From: Prescottella defluvii
GTDB lineage: Bacteria; Actinomycetota; Actinomycetes; Mycobacteriales; Mycobacteriaceae
Assembly: GCF_000738775.1 (NCBI RefSeq)
Contig: NZ_JPOC01000020.1
Span: 124,001-188,000 of the forward strand
Direction: 5' to 3'
DNA: 64,000 nt
The position numbers and the translations under genes were made by a program. Of the stretch, positions 8,531-18,435 are shown one piece after another (within the stretch, counting starts at the first letter, position 1; each line of letters starts with the position of its first letter). The notes under the pieces were generated by a model, which saw only the letters and a program-made list of their open reading frames with translations, ran no database searches and was not told where the DNA came from.

Positions 8531-8554
8531 TGTCTGTGTTGCACATCACAGACA
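8531..8554. promoter_or_regulatory. Perfect inverted repeat, candidate operator of the dehydrogenase pair
   Basis: TGTCTGTG (8531-8538), 8-base spacer TTGCACAT, then CACAGACA (8547-8554). It ends 20 bases before the ATG and seven bases before the AGGAGGT ribosome-binding site. TGT-N-ACA dyads are typical for AcoR-like Fis-type activators, and such a regulator is encoded 1 kb upstream. Its closeness to the start codon would also suit a repressor site. Confidence 0.6.
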
Positions 8555-8574
8555 GAACTGCAGGAGGTACGGGC

Positions 8575-10074
8575 ATGACAGTTGTTGCCGAGCAGGCCGT
8601 TTCACCACGAGTTCGCGAGTTCCTCACCGGTACCAAGCAGCTGTACATCGACGGTGAGTTCGTCGACGCGGCGTCCGGGCGCACGTTCGTCACCCACGAT
8701 CCCGCGACCGGTGATCGCCTCGCGGACGTCGCCCACGGGGAGGCCGCCGACATCGACCGCGCCGTGCGGGCTGCGCGCCGCGCGTTCGACGAGGGGCCGT
8801 GGGCCGCGATGAAGCCGAACGAGCGCGAACGCCTGATCTGGCGGGTCGGTGATCTGCTCACCGAGCGTGCCGCCGAGTTCGGTCAGCTCGAGGCGCTCGA
8901 CAACGGTAAGTCCGCCGCGATCGCGTCCGCGGTCGACACGGCCTGGGCCGCCGACGTCTTCCGGTACTACGCGGGCTGGGCCACCAAGATCGAGGGCAGC
9001 ACCGTCAACGTGTCGATGCCGTTCGCGCCGGGCGGTGAGTTCCACGCCTACACGCTGCGCGAGCCCATCGGGGTGTGCGGACTGATCGTGCCGTGGAACT
9101 TCCCGCTGCTGATGGCGTCGTGGAAGCTCGCGCCCGCGCTCGCGGCCGGCAACACCGTGATCCTCAAGCCCGCCGAACAGACCCCGCTCACCGCGCTCCT
9201 GCTGGCCGAGATCTTCGAGGAGGCAGGATTCCCGCCCGGCGTGGTCAACATCGTGCCCGGCTTCGGTGACGCCGGTGCCGCGCTCTCGGCGCACGATGAC
9301 GTCGACAAGGTCGCGTTCACCGGTTCCACTGAGGTGGGCAAGAAGATCGTGGACGCCGCCAAGGGCAATCTGAAGAAGGTCTCCCTCGAGCTCGGCGGCA
9401 AGAGCCCCAATATCGTGTTCGCGGACGCCGATTTCGATGCGGCGGTGCAGGGTTCGCTCAATGCGTGGCTGTTCAATCACGGTCAGTGCTGTGTCGCGGG
9501 TACCCGCCTGTACGTCGAGGACAGCATCTTCGAACGCTTCACCGAGGCCGTGGCGGACGCCGCGAGCAAGGTCAAGATCGGTCCCGGGCTCGACCCCACC
9601 ACCGAACTCGGACCGCTCGTGTCGCAGGAACAGTTCGACCGCGTCACCGGATACCTGCGCGACGGCCTCGCCGACGGCGCCCGCGCGTTGACCGGCGGCA
9701 AGCGCTGGGGTGAGACCGGCTACTTCGTCGAGCCGACCGTGCTCGTCGATGTGAAACCGGAGTTCAGCGTCGTCCGTGAGGAGATCTTCGGGCCCGTCGT
9801 CGCCGCGATGCCGTTCGACGCGGACGAGGGCATCGTCACCGCCGCCAACGACTCCATCTACGGCCTCGCCGCCGGCATCTGGACCCGCGACATCTCCAAG
9901 GCGCACCGCACCGCACGCCGCCTGAAGGCCGGTTCGGTGTGGGTCAACCAGTACAACGGCTTCGATACCGCGATGCCGTTCGGCGGCTACAAGCAGTCCG
10001 GTTGGGGCCGTGAACTCGGTGCGTCAGGCATCGACGCCTTCACCCAGACCAAGGCCGTCAACGTCGCGCTCTGA
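8575..10074 (+). CDS. NAD(P)-dependent aldehyde dehydrogenase
   Basis: Aldehyde dehydrogenase superfamily enzyme oxidising an aldehyde to its acid. The ATG with AGGAGGT seven bases upstream gives 499 residues, normal length; the longer frame upstream is not conserved. Motifs: PWNFPLLMASWKLAPALAAGNT (cofactor fold), FTGSTEVGKKI (Rossmann turn), LELGGKSPNIVFADAD (general-base Glu) and FNHGQCCVAGTRLYV (catalytic Cys), and EEIFGPVV near the C-terminus. Closest in style to the AldA/phenylacetaldehyde and acetaldehyde dehydrogenases. It is followed after 38 bases by an NDMA-dependent alcohol dehydrogenase, so the pair can take a primary alcohol to an acid. The substrate cannot be read from sequence. 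Confidence 0.93.
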   Translation: MTVVAEQAVSPRVREFLTGTKQLYIDGEFVDAASGRTFVTHDPATGDRLADVAHGEAADIDRAVRAARRAFDEGPWAAMKPNERERLIWRVGDLLTERAAEFGQLEALDNGKSAAIASAVDTAWAADVFRYYAGWATKIEGSTVNVSMPFAPGGEFHAYTLREPIGVCGLIVPWNFPLLMASWKLAPALAAGNTVILKPAEQTPLTALLLAEIFEEAGFPPGVVNIVPGFGDAGAALSAHDDVDKVAFTGSTEVGKKIVDAAKGNLKKVSLELGGKSPNIVFADADFDAAVQGSLNAWLFNHGQCCVAGTRLYVEDSIFERFTEAVADAASKVKIGPGLDPTTELGPLVSQEQFDRVTGYLRDGLADGARALTGGKRWGETGYFVEPTVLVDVKPEFSVVREEIFGPVVAAMPFDADEGIVTAANDSIYGLAAGIWTRDISKAHRTARRLKAGSVWVNQYNGFDTAMPFGGYKQSGWGRELGASGIDAFTQTKAVNVAL

Positions 10075-10112
10075 CCGCGGACCCCGACAAGCAGAACAAG
10101 CGAGGAGAACCC

Positions 10113-11225
10113 ATGAAGACCAAGGCCGCCGTACTGCTCGAAGCCGGGAAGCCGTTCGAGATCATGGAACTCGATCTGGACGGCCCCGGCCCCGGCGAGG
10201 TGCTGATCAAGTACACCGCTGCGGGACTGTGCCATTCGGACCTGCACCTCACCGACGGCGACCTGCCGCCGCGCTATCCCATCGTCGGCGGACACGAGGG
10301 GTCGGGCATCATCGAGGAGGTCGGCCCCGGCGTCACCAAGGTCAAGCCGGGCGACCACGTGGTGTGCAGCTTCATCCCCAACTGCGGAACCTGCCGCTAC
10401 TGTGCCACCGGGCGGCAGAACCTCTGTGACATGGGCGCCACCATCCTCGAAGGGTCGATGCCCGACGGGACCTTCCGATTCCACTCCGGTGGAAAGGATT
10501 TCGGTGCGATGTGCATGCTGGGAACCTTCGCCGAACGTGCCACCATCTCGCAGCACTCGGTCGTCAAGATCGACGAGTGGCTGCCGCTCGAGACGGCCGT
10601 CCTCGTCGGCTGCGGTGTCCCGTCCGGCTGGGGGACCGCGGTGTACTCCGGCGGCGTCCGTGCCGGAGACATCACCGTCATCTACGGCATCGGCGGGCTG
10701 GGCATCAATGCCGTGCAGGGTGCCGTGCAGGCCGGCGCCCGATACGTCGTCGTCGTCGACCCGATCCCGTTCAAACGGGAGACCGCGCTGAAGTTCGGCG
10801 CGACCCATGCGTTCGCGACCGCGGAGGAGGCCGCCGAGAAGGTCAACGAGCTGAGCTGGGGACAGGGCGCCGACCAGGCCCTGATCCTGGTCGGCACCGT
10901 CGACGAGGAGGTGGTTTCCGCGGCGACCGCCGTGATCGGCAAGGGTGGCACCGTCGTCATCACCGGTCTGGCCGACCCGGCGAAGCTGACCGTCCACGTC
11001 TCGGGCACCGACCTGACGCTCAACGAGAAGACGATCAAGGGCACGCTCTTCGGATCCGCGAACCCGCAGTACGACATCGTTCGACTCCTGCGCATGTACG
11101 ACCAGGGTGTGTTGAAGCTCGACGAACTCGTCACCACCCGCTATTCGCTCGAGGACGTCAATCAGGGCTATGAGGACCTTCGTAACGGAAAGAACATTCG
11201 CGGAGTGATCCTGCACGGGCAGTGA
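10113..11225 (+). CDS. NDMA-dependent alcohol dehydrogenase
   Basis: Zinc alcohol dehydrogenase of the actinobacterial NDMA-dependent family, in which NAD stays tightly bound and is recycled by an electron acceptor; in mycobacteria such enzymes work with mycofactocin. The 370 residues match the family. Visible: catalytic zinc ligands in AGLCHSDLHLTDG and GGHEGSG, the four structural-zinc cysteines in CGTCRYCATGRQNLC, and the nucleotide fold GIGGLGINAVQGA. The ATG is preceded by GCGAGGAGAA. It is probably co-transcribed with the aldehyde dehydrogenase and followed by a strong stem-loop. No mycofactocin genes are visible in the window, so these would have to be elsewhere. Confidence 0.92.
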   Translation: MKTKAAVLLEAGKPFEIMELDLDGPGPGEVLIKYTAAGLCHSDLHLTDGDLPPRYPIVGGHEGSGIIEEVGPGVTKVKPGDHVVCSFIPNCGTCRYCATGRQNLCDMGATILEGSMPDGTFRFHSGGKDFGAMCMLGTFAERATISQHSVVKIDEWLPLETAVLVGCGVPSGWGTAVYSGGVRAGDITVIYGIGGLGINAVQGAVQAGARYVVVVDPIPFKRETALKFGATHAFATAEEAAEKVNELSWGQGADQALILVGTVDEEVVSAATAVIGKGGTVVITGLADPAKLTVHVSGTDLTLNEKTIKGTLFGSANPQYDIVRLLRMYDQGVLKLDELVTTRYSLEDVNQGYEDLRNGKNIRGVILHGQ

Positions 11226-11255
11226 CGGACTCGCTCGCGCAACGATTCACGTGAA

Positions 11256-11303
11256 CTCCCGCCCCGGCTCGGTCGAGGTCGTACCTTCGAGCCAGGGCGG
11301 GAG
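11256..11303 (+). terminator. Long GC-rich stem-loop after the alcohol dehydrogenase gene
   Basis: Left arm 11256-11271 (CTCCCGCCCCGGCTCG) pairs with right arm 11288-11303 (CGAGCCAGGGCGGGAG) apart from one mismatch, with a 16-base loop. It starts 31 bases after the stop codon. There is no T-run, which is common for actinobacterial terminators; it could instead mark an mRNA end or a processing site. Confidence 0.6.
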
Positions 11304-11344
11304 TGCGCTGCGCGTGTGGCGGGGGCGGACGGAAGGAGCCTGTC

Positions 11345-11608
11345 ATGGGCGAGATCATCGGCACGATAATCTTCGGCGCCGTCATCGGCGTCCTCGCACG
11401 GTTGGTCGTCCCGGGCAAGCAGGCGATGGGTTGGATCATCACGGTCGTCATCGGCATCGTCGGGGCGCTCATCGGCTACTGGATCTGGGGCCTCATCAGC
11501 GACAAGGGCGACACCTCAGGGATCGACTGGTGGCGCTGGATCATCAGCATCGCGGCCGCCGCCGTCCTGACCCTCGCGTACACGTCGATCACGGCCAAAC
11601 GGTCCTGA
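11345..11608 (+). CDS. GlsB/YeaQ/YmgE family small membrane protein
   Basis: An 87-residue protein of the transglycosylase-associated (GlsB/YeaQ/YmgE) family, small membrane proteins often linked to stress; their molecular role is unknown. Three hydrophobic helices are visible: IIGTIIFGAVIGVLARLVVP, a second rich in Ile/Val/Gly (WIITVVIGIVGALIGYWIWG) and a C-terminal WWRWIISIAAAAVLTLAYTS. The conserved G...ARLxxPG turn follows helix 1. The ATG at 11345 has GGAAGGAG upstream. It faces the TetR gene tail to tail, with six bases between the stop codons. Confidence 0.85.
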   Translation: MGEIIGTIIFGAVIGVLARLVVPGKQAMGWIITVVIGIVGALIGYWIWGLISDKGDTSGIDWWRWIISIAAAAVLTLAYTSITAKRS

Positions 11609-11613
11609 CCGGT

Positions 11614-12243
11614 CTACCCGGCCTCGGCCGCGAGCGCCCGCAGGACCATCCGGCGCAGCACCTCCCGTGTCGTGTCCCCGTTCGTCGTGTCGGCGGACGG
11701 GGACACCGCGCTGTACGGGGTCGAGTTGATCAGGCCGAACGTCGCGTGCGCGGCGATGCGCGCACGGATCTCGTCGAGTCCCGGATCGATCCGCCGCAGC
11801 ACGTCCACCCAGATCTCCACGTACCGTCGCTGCGTCTGCCGTACGCGGTGGCGGGCGTCGTCGGGCAGTGAGTGCAGGTCCCGGTCCTGCACGCGGATCA
11901 GGTCGGGCTCACCGAGCGCGAAGTCGAGGTGGAAGTCCACCAGTTCGTCGAGGGCCCCACGGGGGTCCGGTACCCGCTCGGCGACGTCCGTCCCGCCCGC
12001 GAGCAGGCGTTCGCTGATGTCGGTGAGCAGTTCGACGAGCAGGGCGTCCTTGTTGGGGAAGTGCCGGTAGACGGCCGGTCCGCTGATCCCGACCGCCGAG
12101 CCCAGGTCTTCGAGCCGGACCCCGGGAAAGCCGCGTTCGGCGATCAGGCGCGCGGCGGCGCGCAACAGCTCGCGGCGACGGTCGGCCTTCGCTTGACTGC
12201 GCCGGCGCGGGGCCGCTCCCACTTCACGATCGATGTCGGTCAT
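11614..12243 (-). CDS. TetR-family transcriptional regulator
   Basis: A 209-residue TetR regulator, divergent from the acyl-CoA carboxylase operon. The helix-turn-helix is at about residues 25-70 (ELLRAAARLIAERGFPGVRLEDLG, then SGPAVYRHFPNKDALLVEL), the rest being the usual helical ligand and dimer part. In Mycobacterium tuberculosis the matching position is held by Rv2506, next to fadD35 and accD1-accA1, so this is probably the local repressor of leucine catabolism with an acyl-CoA as likely inducer (inference). Inverted repeats in the shared 118-bp promoter region are the likely operators. Confidence 0.92.
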   Translation of the reverse strand: MTDIDREVGAAPRRRSQAKADRRRELLRAAARLIAERGFPGVRLEDLGSAVGISGPAVYRHFPNKDALLVELLTDISERLLAGGTDVAERVPDPRGALDELVDFHLDFALGEPDLIRVQDRDLHSLPDDARHRVRQTQRRYVEIWVDVLRRIDPGLDEIRARIAAHATFGLINSTPYSAVSPSADTTNGDTTREVLRRMVLRALAAEAG

Positions 12244-12278
12244 CGGTCACATTTTCCCGTTCGTGTGATCTGGACAAC

Positions 12279-12326
12279 TCAGTTAATCACGGATAACCTG
12301 ATTTCAGTTAGTCGGCATTAACTGAA
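12279..12326. promoter_or_regulatory. Two inverted repeats in the divergent promoter, likely TetR operators
   Basis: Site 1 is a perfect dyad: TTCAGTTA (12303-12310), 8-base spacer, TAACTGAA (12319-12326). Site 2, just upstream, is an imperfect copy: TCAGTTA (12279-12285) and TAACCTGA (12294-12301), with the same 8-base spacer. Two similar palindromes between a tetR gene and a divergent operon are what autoregulation plus operon repression would need. Promoter elements probably overlap them. Confidence 0.75.
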
Positions 12327-12361
12327 TCTCATCGTATCTGTCTACCTGCGAGGACGGTGAC

Positions 12362-13906
<1,545 letters not shown>

Positions 13907-13913
13907 GGCACGA

Positions 13914-15938
13914 ATGACCACCCAGTTCGATACCGTCCTCGTCGCCAATCGCGGCGAAATCGCAGTGCGGGTCATCCGTACGCTGCGCCGCATGGGCATT
14001 CGCTCGGTCGCGGTCTACAGCGAGGCCGACACCGGCGCCCGGCACGTCCGTGAGGCCGACACCGCCGTGCTGATCGGGCCCGCCGCGGCCCGCGAGAGTT
14101 ACCTCGACATCGACCGGATCCTCGACGCCGCGAAACGCACGGGTGCGCAGGCGATCCACCCGGGGTACGGCTTCCTCTCCGAGAACACCGCGTTCGCCGC
14201 AGCCTGTGCTGCCGCCGGCATCGCCTTCCTGGGCCCGTCCGCGCGAGCCATCGAGGTGATGGGCGACAAGATCACCGCGAAGAACGCGGTGGCCGCGTTC
14301 GACGTCCCGGTCGTTCCGGGCATCGCGGAGCCGGGCCTGACGGACGCGGACCTCGTCACCGCGGCCGGCGACATCGGCTACCCGGTCCTGGTCAAACCGT
14401 CCGCCGGTGGTGGCGGCAAGGGCATGCGCCTGGTCGAAGATGCCACCGACCTGCCTGCCGCACTGGCGAGCGCGCGCCGCGAGGCTGCGTCGGCGTTCGG
14501 CGACGACACCCTGTTCCTCGAGCGGTTCGTGCTGAGGCCCAGGCACATCGAGGTCCAGATCCTCGCCGACGGACACGGCAACGTCGTGCACCTCGGGGAG
14601 CGCGAGTGCAGCCTGCAGCGCCGGCACCAGAAGGTGATCGAGGAGGCGCCGTCGCCGCTGCTCGACGCGCAGACCCGCGCCCGGATCGGCGCCGCCGCGT
14701 GCGCCACGGCGCGCAGCGTCGACTACACGGGCGCCGGCACCGTCGAGTTCATCGTGTCCGCCGACCGGCCCGACGAGTTCTTCTTCATGGAGATGAACAC
14801 CCGCCTGCAGGTGGAGCACCCGGTCACCGAGATGGTGACCGGCCACGATCTCGTCGAGTGGCAGGTGCGCATCGCCGCCGGGGAACCGCTCGGCTTCGCC
14901 CAGGGCGACGTCACGCTCACCGGCCACGCGATCGAGGCCCGTGTGTACGCGGAGGATCCCATCCGCGGCTTCCTGCCGACCGGCGGCACGGTGCTGGGCA
15001 TCGCCGAACCACTCGGTGCGGGCGTTCGCGTCGACTCCGGGCTGCATGCCGGCACCGTCGTCGGCAGCGACTACGACCCGATGCTCGCGAAGGTGATCGC
15101 CCACGGCGCCGACCGTGACGAGGCGCTGCGCCGTCTCGACCGTGCGCTCGCGGACACCGCCGTTCTCGGGGTGGTCACCAACATCGACTTCCTGCGGTTC
15201 CTGCTCGCCGACGAGGACGTCCGCGCCGGACGCCTCGACACCGGTCTGCTCGACCGGCGCGTCGGGGACTATCGCGCTCCGCTGGCCGACGACGACGTCC
15301 TGATCGCCGCGGCAGCACACCACTGGCTCGGATTGTGGTCGGCGGGGACCGGTGATCCGTGGAGCGCGCCCACCGGTTGGCGGGTCGGCGGCAGGCATCC
15401 GATCTCGCTGCGCCTGCGCTGCGGTGATCGCACCGAGCACGTCCTGGTCACGGGCGCCCCCGACGCCGGTCTCGTCCGCATCGACGGCGGTGAGAACCGC
15501 ACGCTCACAGCACGACTCGATGGCGGCAGTCTGGCCGTCGTCGTCGACGGATGCCGCGACGTCTACCGTGTCGCCGCGCAGGGGGACGCCCTGTGGCTCG
15601 CCGGGACCACCGGCACGTGGAGCGTCTCGCAGCTTCTCGAGGCCAGCGTCCGCGGCGACGATGCCCACACCGGCGACGCCGAACTGACCAGTCCCATGCC
15701 GGGCACCGTCATCGCCGTACATGTCGCGGACGGGGACGACATCGCCGCCGGTTCCGCGGTGGTCGTCGTCGAGGCCATGAAGATGGAGCACACCCTCACC
15801 GCGCCGATCGACGGTGTCGTCGAGGTCCTCGTCTCCGCCGGGGACCAGGTCCGGGTCGACCAACCCCTCGCCAGGGTCACTCCCACCACCGAATCCGAGC
15901 TGTCTTCCGAACTCGCACCGAAGGATGTCGCGTCATGA
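13914..15938 (+). CDS. accA1: Acyl-CoA carboxylase alpha subunit (biotin carboxylase + biotin carrier)
   Basis: Biotin carboxylase and biotin-carrier chain of the same carboxylase. The ATG gives 674 residues, normal for the family. N-terminal ATP-grasp biotin carboxylase: [20 protein letters not shown], the glycine-rich loop [14 protein letters not shown], and [18 protein letters not shown]. The last 75 residues are the biotinyl domain, with the modified lysine in EAMKMEHTL at about residue 623. The middle 150 residues link to the beta subunit. It is tightly packed between accD1 (seven-base gap) and the acyl-CoA dehydrogenase gene (ATGA overlap), indicating one operon. Confidence 0.95.
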   Translation: MTTQFDTVLVANRGEIAVRVIRTLRRMGIRSVAVYSEADTGARHVREADTAVLIGPAAARESYLDIDRILDAAKRTGAQAIHPGYGFLSENTAFAAACAAAGIAFLGPSARAIEVMGDKITAKNAVAAFDVPVVPGIAEPGLTDADLVTAAGDIGYPVLVKPSAGGGGKGMRLVEDATDLPAALASARREAASAFGDDTLFLERFVLRPRHIEVQILADGHGNVVHLGERECSLQRRHQKVIEEAPSPLLDAQTRARIGAAACATARSVDYTGAGTVEFIVSADRPDEFFFMEMNTRLQVEHPVTEMVTGHDLVEWQVRIAAGEPLGFAQGDVTLTGHAIEARVYAEDPIRGFLPTGGTVLGIAEPLGAGVRVDSGLHAGTVVGSDYDPMLAKVIAHGADRDEALRRLDRALADTAVLGVVTNIDFLRFLLADEDVRAGRLDTGLLDRRVGDYRAPLADDDVLIAAAAHHWLGLWSAGTGDPWSAPTGWRVGGRHPISLRLRCGDRTEHVLVTGAPDAGLVRIDGGENRTLTARLDGGSLAVVVDGCRDVYRVAAQGDALWLAGTTGTWSVSQLLEASVRGDDAHTGDAELTSPMPGTVIAVHVADGDDIAAGSAVVVVEAMKMEHTLTAPIDGVVEVLVSAGDQVRVDQPLARVTPTTESELSSELAPKDVAS

Positions 15939-17104
15939 CCGAGTACCTGTCCACCGGATCGCTGCCCGACGAGTACCAGCAGTTGGCGAAGACCGTCCGG
16001 GACTTCGCGCAGAACGTGGTCGCTCCGGTGTCCGCGGAACACGACGCCAACCACACCTTCCCGTACGAGGTTGTCGACGGCATGGCCGACATGGGTCTGT
16101 TCGGTCTGCCGTTCCCCGAGGAGTACGGCGGGATGGGCGGCGACTACTTCGCGCTGTGCCTCGCGCTCGAGGAACTCGGCAAGGTCGACCAGTCCGTCGC
16201 GATCACCCTCGAGGCCGGCGTCTCCCTCGGCGCCATGCCGGTCTACCGCTTCGGCAACGAGGAGCAGAAGCAGGAGTGGCTGCCGCAGCTCACGAGCGGA
16301 AAGTCGCTGGCCGCGTTCGGTCTCACCGAACCCGGTGCCGGCAGCGACGCGGGCGGCACGCGCACCACCGCAAAACTGGAGGGTGAGCAGTGGGTTATCA
16401 ACGGCAACAAGCAGTTCATCACCAACTCCGGCACCGACATCACCCGGCTCGTCACGGTCACCGCGGTCACCGGAACGACCGCACAGGGCAAGAAGGAGAT
16501 CTCCACCATCCTCGTGCCGACCACCACCCCGGGCTTCACCGCCGAACCGGCCTACAACAAGGTCGGCTGGAACGCCTCCGACACCCACCCGCTGACGTTC
16601 CAGGACGTGCGGGTGCCCGAGGCGAACCTGCTCGGTGAGCGCGGCCGCGGCTACGCGAATTTCCTGCGGATCCTCGACGAGGGGCGCATCGCGATCGCGG
16701 CCCTGTCGGTCGGCGCCGCACAGGGCTGTGTCGACGAGTCCGTCCGGTACGCGAAGGAGCGCGAGGCGTTCGGCCGTCCCATCGGGGCCAACCAGGCCAT
16801 CGAGTTCAAGATTGCGCGTATGGAGGCCCGGGCGCACACCGCCCGGACCGCCTACTACGACGCCGCGGCACTCATGCTGTCCGGCAAGCCGTTCAAGAAA
16901 CAGGCGTCGATCGCGAAGCTCGTCGCGAGCGAGGCCGCGATGGACAATGCGCGCGATGCCACCCAGATCTTCGGTGGATACGGTTTCATGAACGAGTACC
17001 CGGTGGCCCGGCACTACCGCGACAGCAAGATCCTCGAGATCGGTGAGGGCACCACCGAGGTCCAGTTGATGCTGATCGCACGGGAGCTGGGGGTGCAGCG
17101 GTGA
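15935..17104 (+). CDS. fadE19: Acyl-CoA dehydrogenase (FadE19-like)
   Basis: FAD-dependent acyl-CoA dehydrogenase of 389 residues; its ATG overlaps the accA1 stop. Family signatures: [39 protein letters not shown] and [20 protein letters not shown]. Operon position suggests isovaleryl-CoA to 3-methylcrotonyl-CoA. However, the catalytic base appears to be the Glu of [10 protein letters not shown], as in short/medium-chain dehydrogenases. Classical isovaleryl-CoA dehydrogenases use a Glu in the LDLER helix; here that segment reads LDEGR, with Gly at the aligned site. The substrate could therefore be isovaleryl-CoA or another short or branched acyl-CoA. The family call is firm; the exact substrate is not. 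Confidence 0.92.
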   Translation: MTEYLSTGSLPDEYQQLAKTVRDFAQNVVAPVSAEHDANHTFPYEVVDGMADMGLFGLPFPEEYGGMGGDYFALCLALEELGKVDQSVAITLEAGVSLGAMPVYRFGNEEQKQEWLPQLTSGKSLAAFGLTEPGAGSDAGGTRTTAKLEGEQWVINGNKQFITNSGTDITRLVTVTAVTGTTAQGKKEISTILVPTTTPGFTAEPAYNKVGWNASDTHPLTFQDVRVPEANLLGERGRGYANFLRILDEGRIAIAALSVGAAQGCVDESVRYAKEREAFGRPIGANQAIEFKIARMEARAHTARTAYYDAAALMLSGKPFKKQASIAKLVASEAAMDNARDATQIFGGYGFMNEYPVARHYRDSKILEIGEGTTEVQLMLIARELGVQR

Positions 17105-17574
17105 CGATGCGCAAGATCGTCCAGCGCGGGCTGTGGTTCGAGGAGTTCGAGACCGGGGTGGTGTATGCGCATCGGCCGGGCCGCACCGTCACCGAGGCCG
17201 ACAACGTGCTGTTCACGACGCTCACCATGAACACGCAGGCACTGCACCTCGACGCCGCGTTCGCCGCGGAGACCCAGTTCGGGGAGCGCCTGGTGAACTC
17301 GATGTTCACGCTGTCCACGCTCGTCGGTCTGTCGGTGGCGCAACTGACACAGGGGACCATCGTCGCGAACCTCGGATTCTCCGAGATCGCGTTCCCGAAG
17401 CCGCTGTTCCACGGTGACACGCTGTACGCGGAGACGGTGGTGACAGATCTGCGGGAGTCACGCAGCCGGCCGGGGGAGGGCATCGTGACGTTCGAGCACA
17501 CCGGACACAACCAGCACGGCGACGTGGTCGCGACCGCCGTTCGCAAGACCCTGGTAAGGAAGAGGCCGGCATGA
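17101..17574 (+). CDS. MaoC-like (hotdog) enoyl-CoA hydratase
   Basis: A 157-residue hotdog-fold hydratase; its GTG overlaps the fadE stop (GTGA). MaoC-type features: an early [23 protein letters not shown] segment (substrate entrance and catalytic-region style) and [16 protein letters not shown] in the central helix. The M. tuberculosis gene at the same operon position is Rv2499c. In this pathway it would hydrate 3-methylglutaconyl-CoA to 3-hydroxy-3-methylglutaryl-CoA, replacing the crotonase-type hydratase used elsewhere; this is inferred from the operon. Its stop overlaps the start of citE. Confidence 0.88.
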   Translation: MTMRKIVQRGLWFEEFETGVVYAHRPGRTVTEADNVLFTTLTMNTQALHLDAAFAAETQFGERLVNSMFTLSTLVGLSVAQLTQGTIVANLGFSEIAFPKPLFHGDTLYAETVVTDLRESRSRPGEGIVTFEHTGHNQHGDVVATAVRKTLVRKRPA

Positions 17575-18431
17575 GCGGTGCACCGAGAGTCGAGAGCATC
17601 TGGGCGGGAGCACTTTCCGGACCGGCCTGGTTGTTCTGCCCGGCCGACCGTCCCGAGCGGTTCGCGAAGGCGGCCGAGGCCGCCGACGTCGTGATCCTCG
17701 ACCTCGAGGACGGGGTGGCGCCCGCGGACAAGGAGGCGGCGCGCCGGGCGCTGGTCGATGTGCCGCTGGACCCGGATCGCACCGTGGTGCGGGTGAACGC
17801 GCACGGCACCGACGACTACGCCCTCGACTGCGCGGCCCTCGATCGCACGCCGTACACCGCGGTGATGCTGCCCAAGTGCGAATCCGTGGACCAGGTACTC
17901 GATCTCGCGCCGTTGTCGGTGGTGGTGCTCGTCGAGTCGCCGCTCGGGGCGCTGGCCATCGAGCAAGCCGTCCGCGCCGAGAACGCGGTCGGCGTGATGT
18001 GGGGTGCCGAGGACCTCGTCGCCGGTCTCGGCGGGACGTCGAGTCGCACGGCCGACGGCCGCTACCGCGATGTCGCGCGGCACGTGCGGTCCGTGGCTCT
18101 GCTCGCGGCGAAGGCTCACGGGCGGTTCGCGCTGGACTCGGTGTTCCTCGACATCCCCGACCTCGACGGACTCGCGGACGAGTGCGACGACGCCGTAGCT
18201 GTCGGATTCGACGGGAAGGTCGCGATCCACCCGCGGCAACTCGACGTCATCCGGCACGCGTACGCACCGACGTCGGAGCAGTTGGGTTGGGCGGAGCAGG
18301 TTCTCGCCGCGGCGTCCCGGGAGCGGGGTGTGTTCACGTTCGAGGGGCGGATGGTCGATGCACCGGTGCTCCGGCACGCGCAGGAGATCGTCCGAAGGTC
18401 CGGCATTCCCCGCGCCCCGGGAGAAGAGTGA
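17571..18431 (+). CDS. citE: CitE-like beta-hydroxyacyl-CoA lyase
   Basis: HpcH/HpaI aldolase-fold lyase of 286 residues; its ATG overlaps the maoC stop. Motifs: an N-terminal [14 protein letters not shown]-like start (here [14 protein letters not shown]), [12 protein letters not shown] (metal-binding), [16 protein letters not shown] with the acidic ligand, and [15 protein letters not shown] near the end. No alpha or gamma citrate-lyase subunits are nearby, so it is not citrate lyase. The mycobacterial counterpart in the same operon (Rv2498c) was described as an (R)-specific HMG-CoA lyase, which fits exactly here: HMG-CoA to acetyl-CoA and acetoacetate. Confidence 0.9.
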   Translation: MSGAPRVESIWAGALSGPAWLFCPADRPERFAKAAEAADVVILDLEDGVAPADKEAARRALVDVPLDPDRTVVRVNAHGTDDYALDCAALDRTPYTAVMLPKCESVDQVLDLAPLSVVVLVESPLGALAIEQAVRAENAVGVMWGAEDLVAGLGGTSSRTADGRYRDVARHVRSVALLAAKAHGRFALDSVFLDIPDLDGLADECDDAVAVGFDGKVAIHPRQLDVIRHAYAPTSEQLGWAEQVLAAASRERGVFTFEGRMVDAPVLRHAQEIVRRSGIPRAPGEE

Positions 18432-18435
18432 GCGC

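Noticed and set aside
17571-18431. Citrate lyase beta subunit
   Set aside because: No alpha, gamma or CitG/X genes are present, and the operon context matches the actinobacterial beta-hydroxyacyl-CoA lyase role instead.
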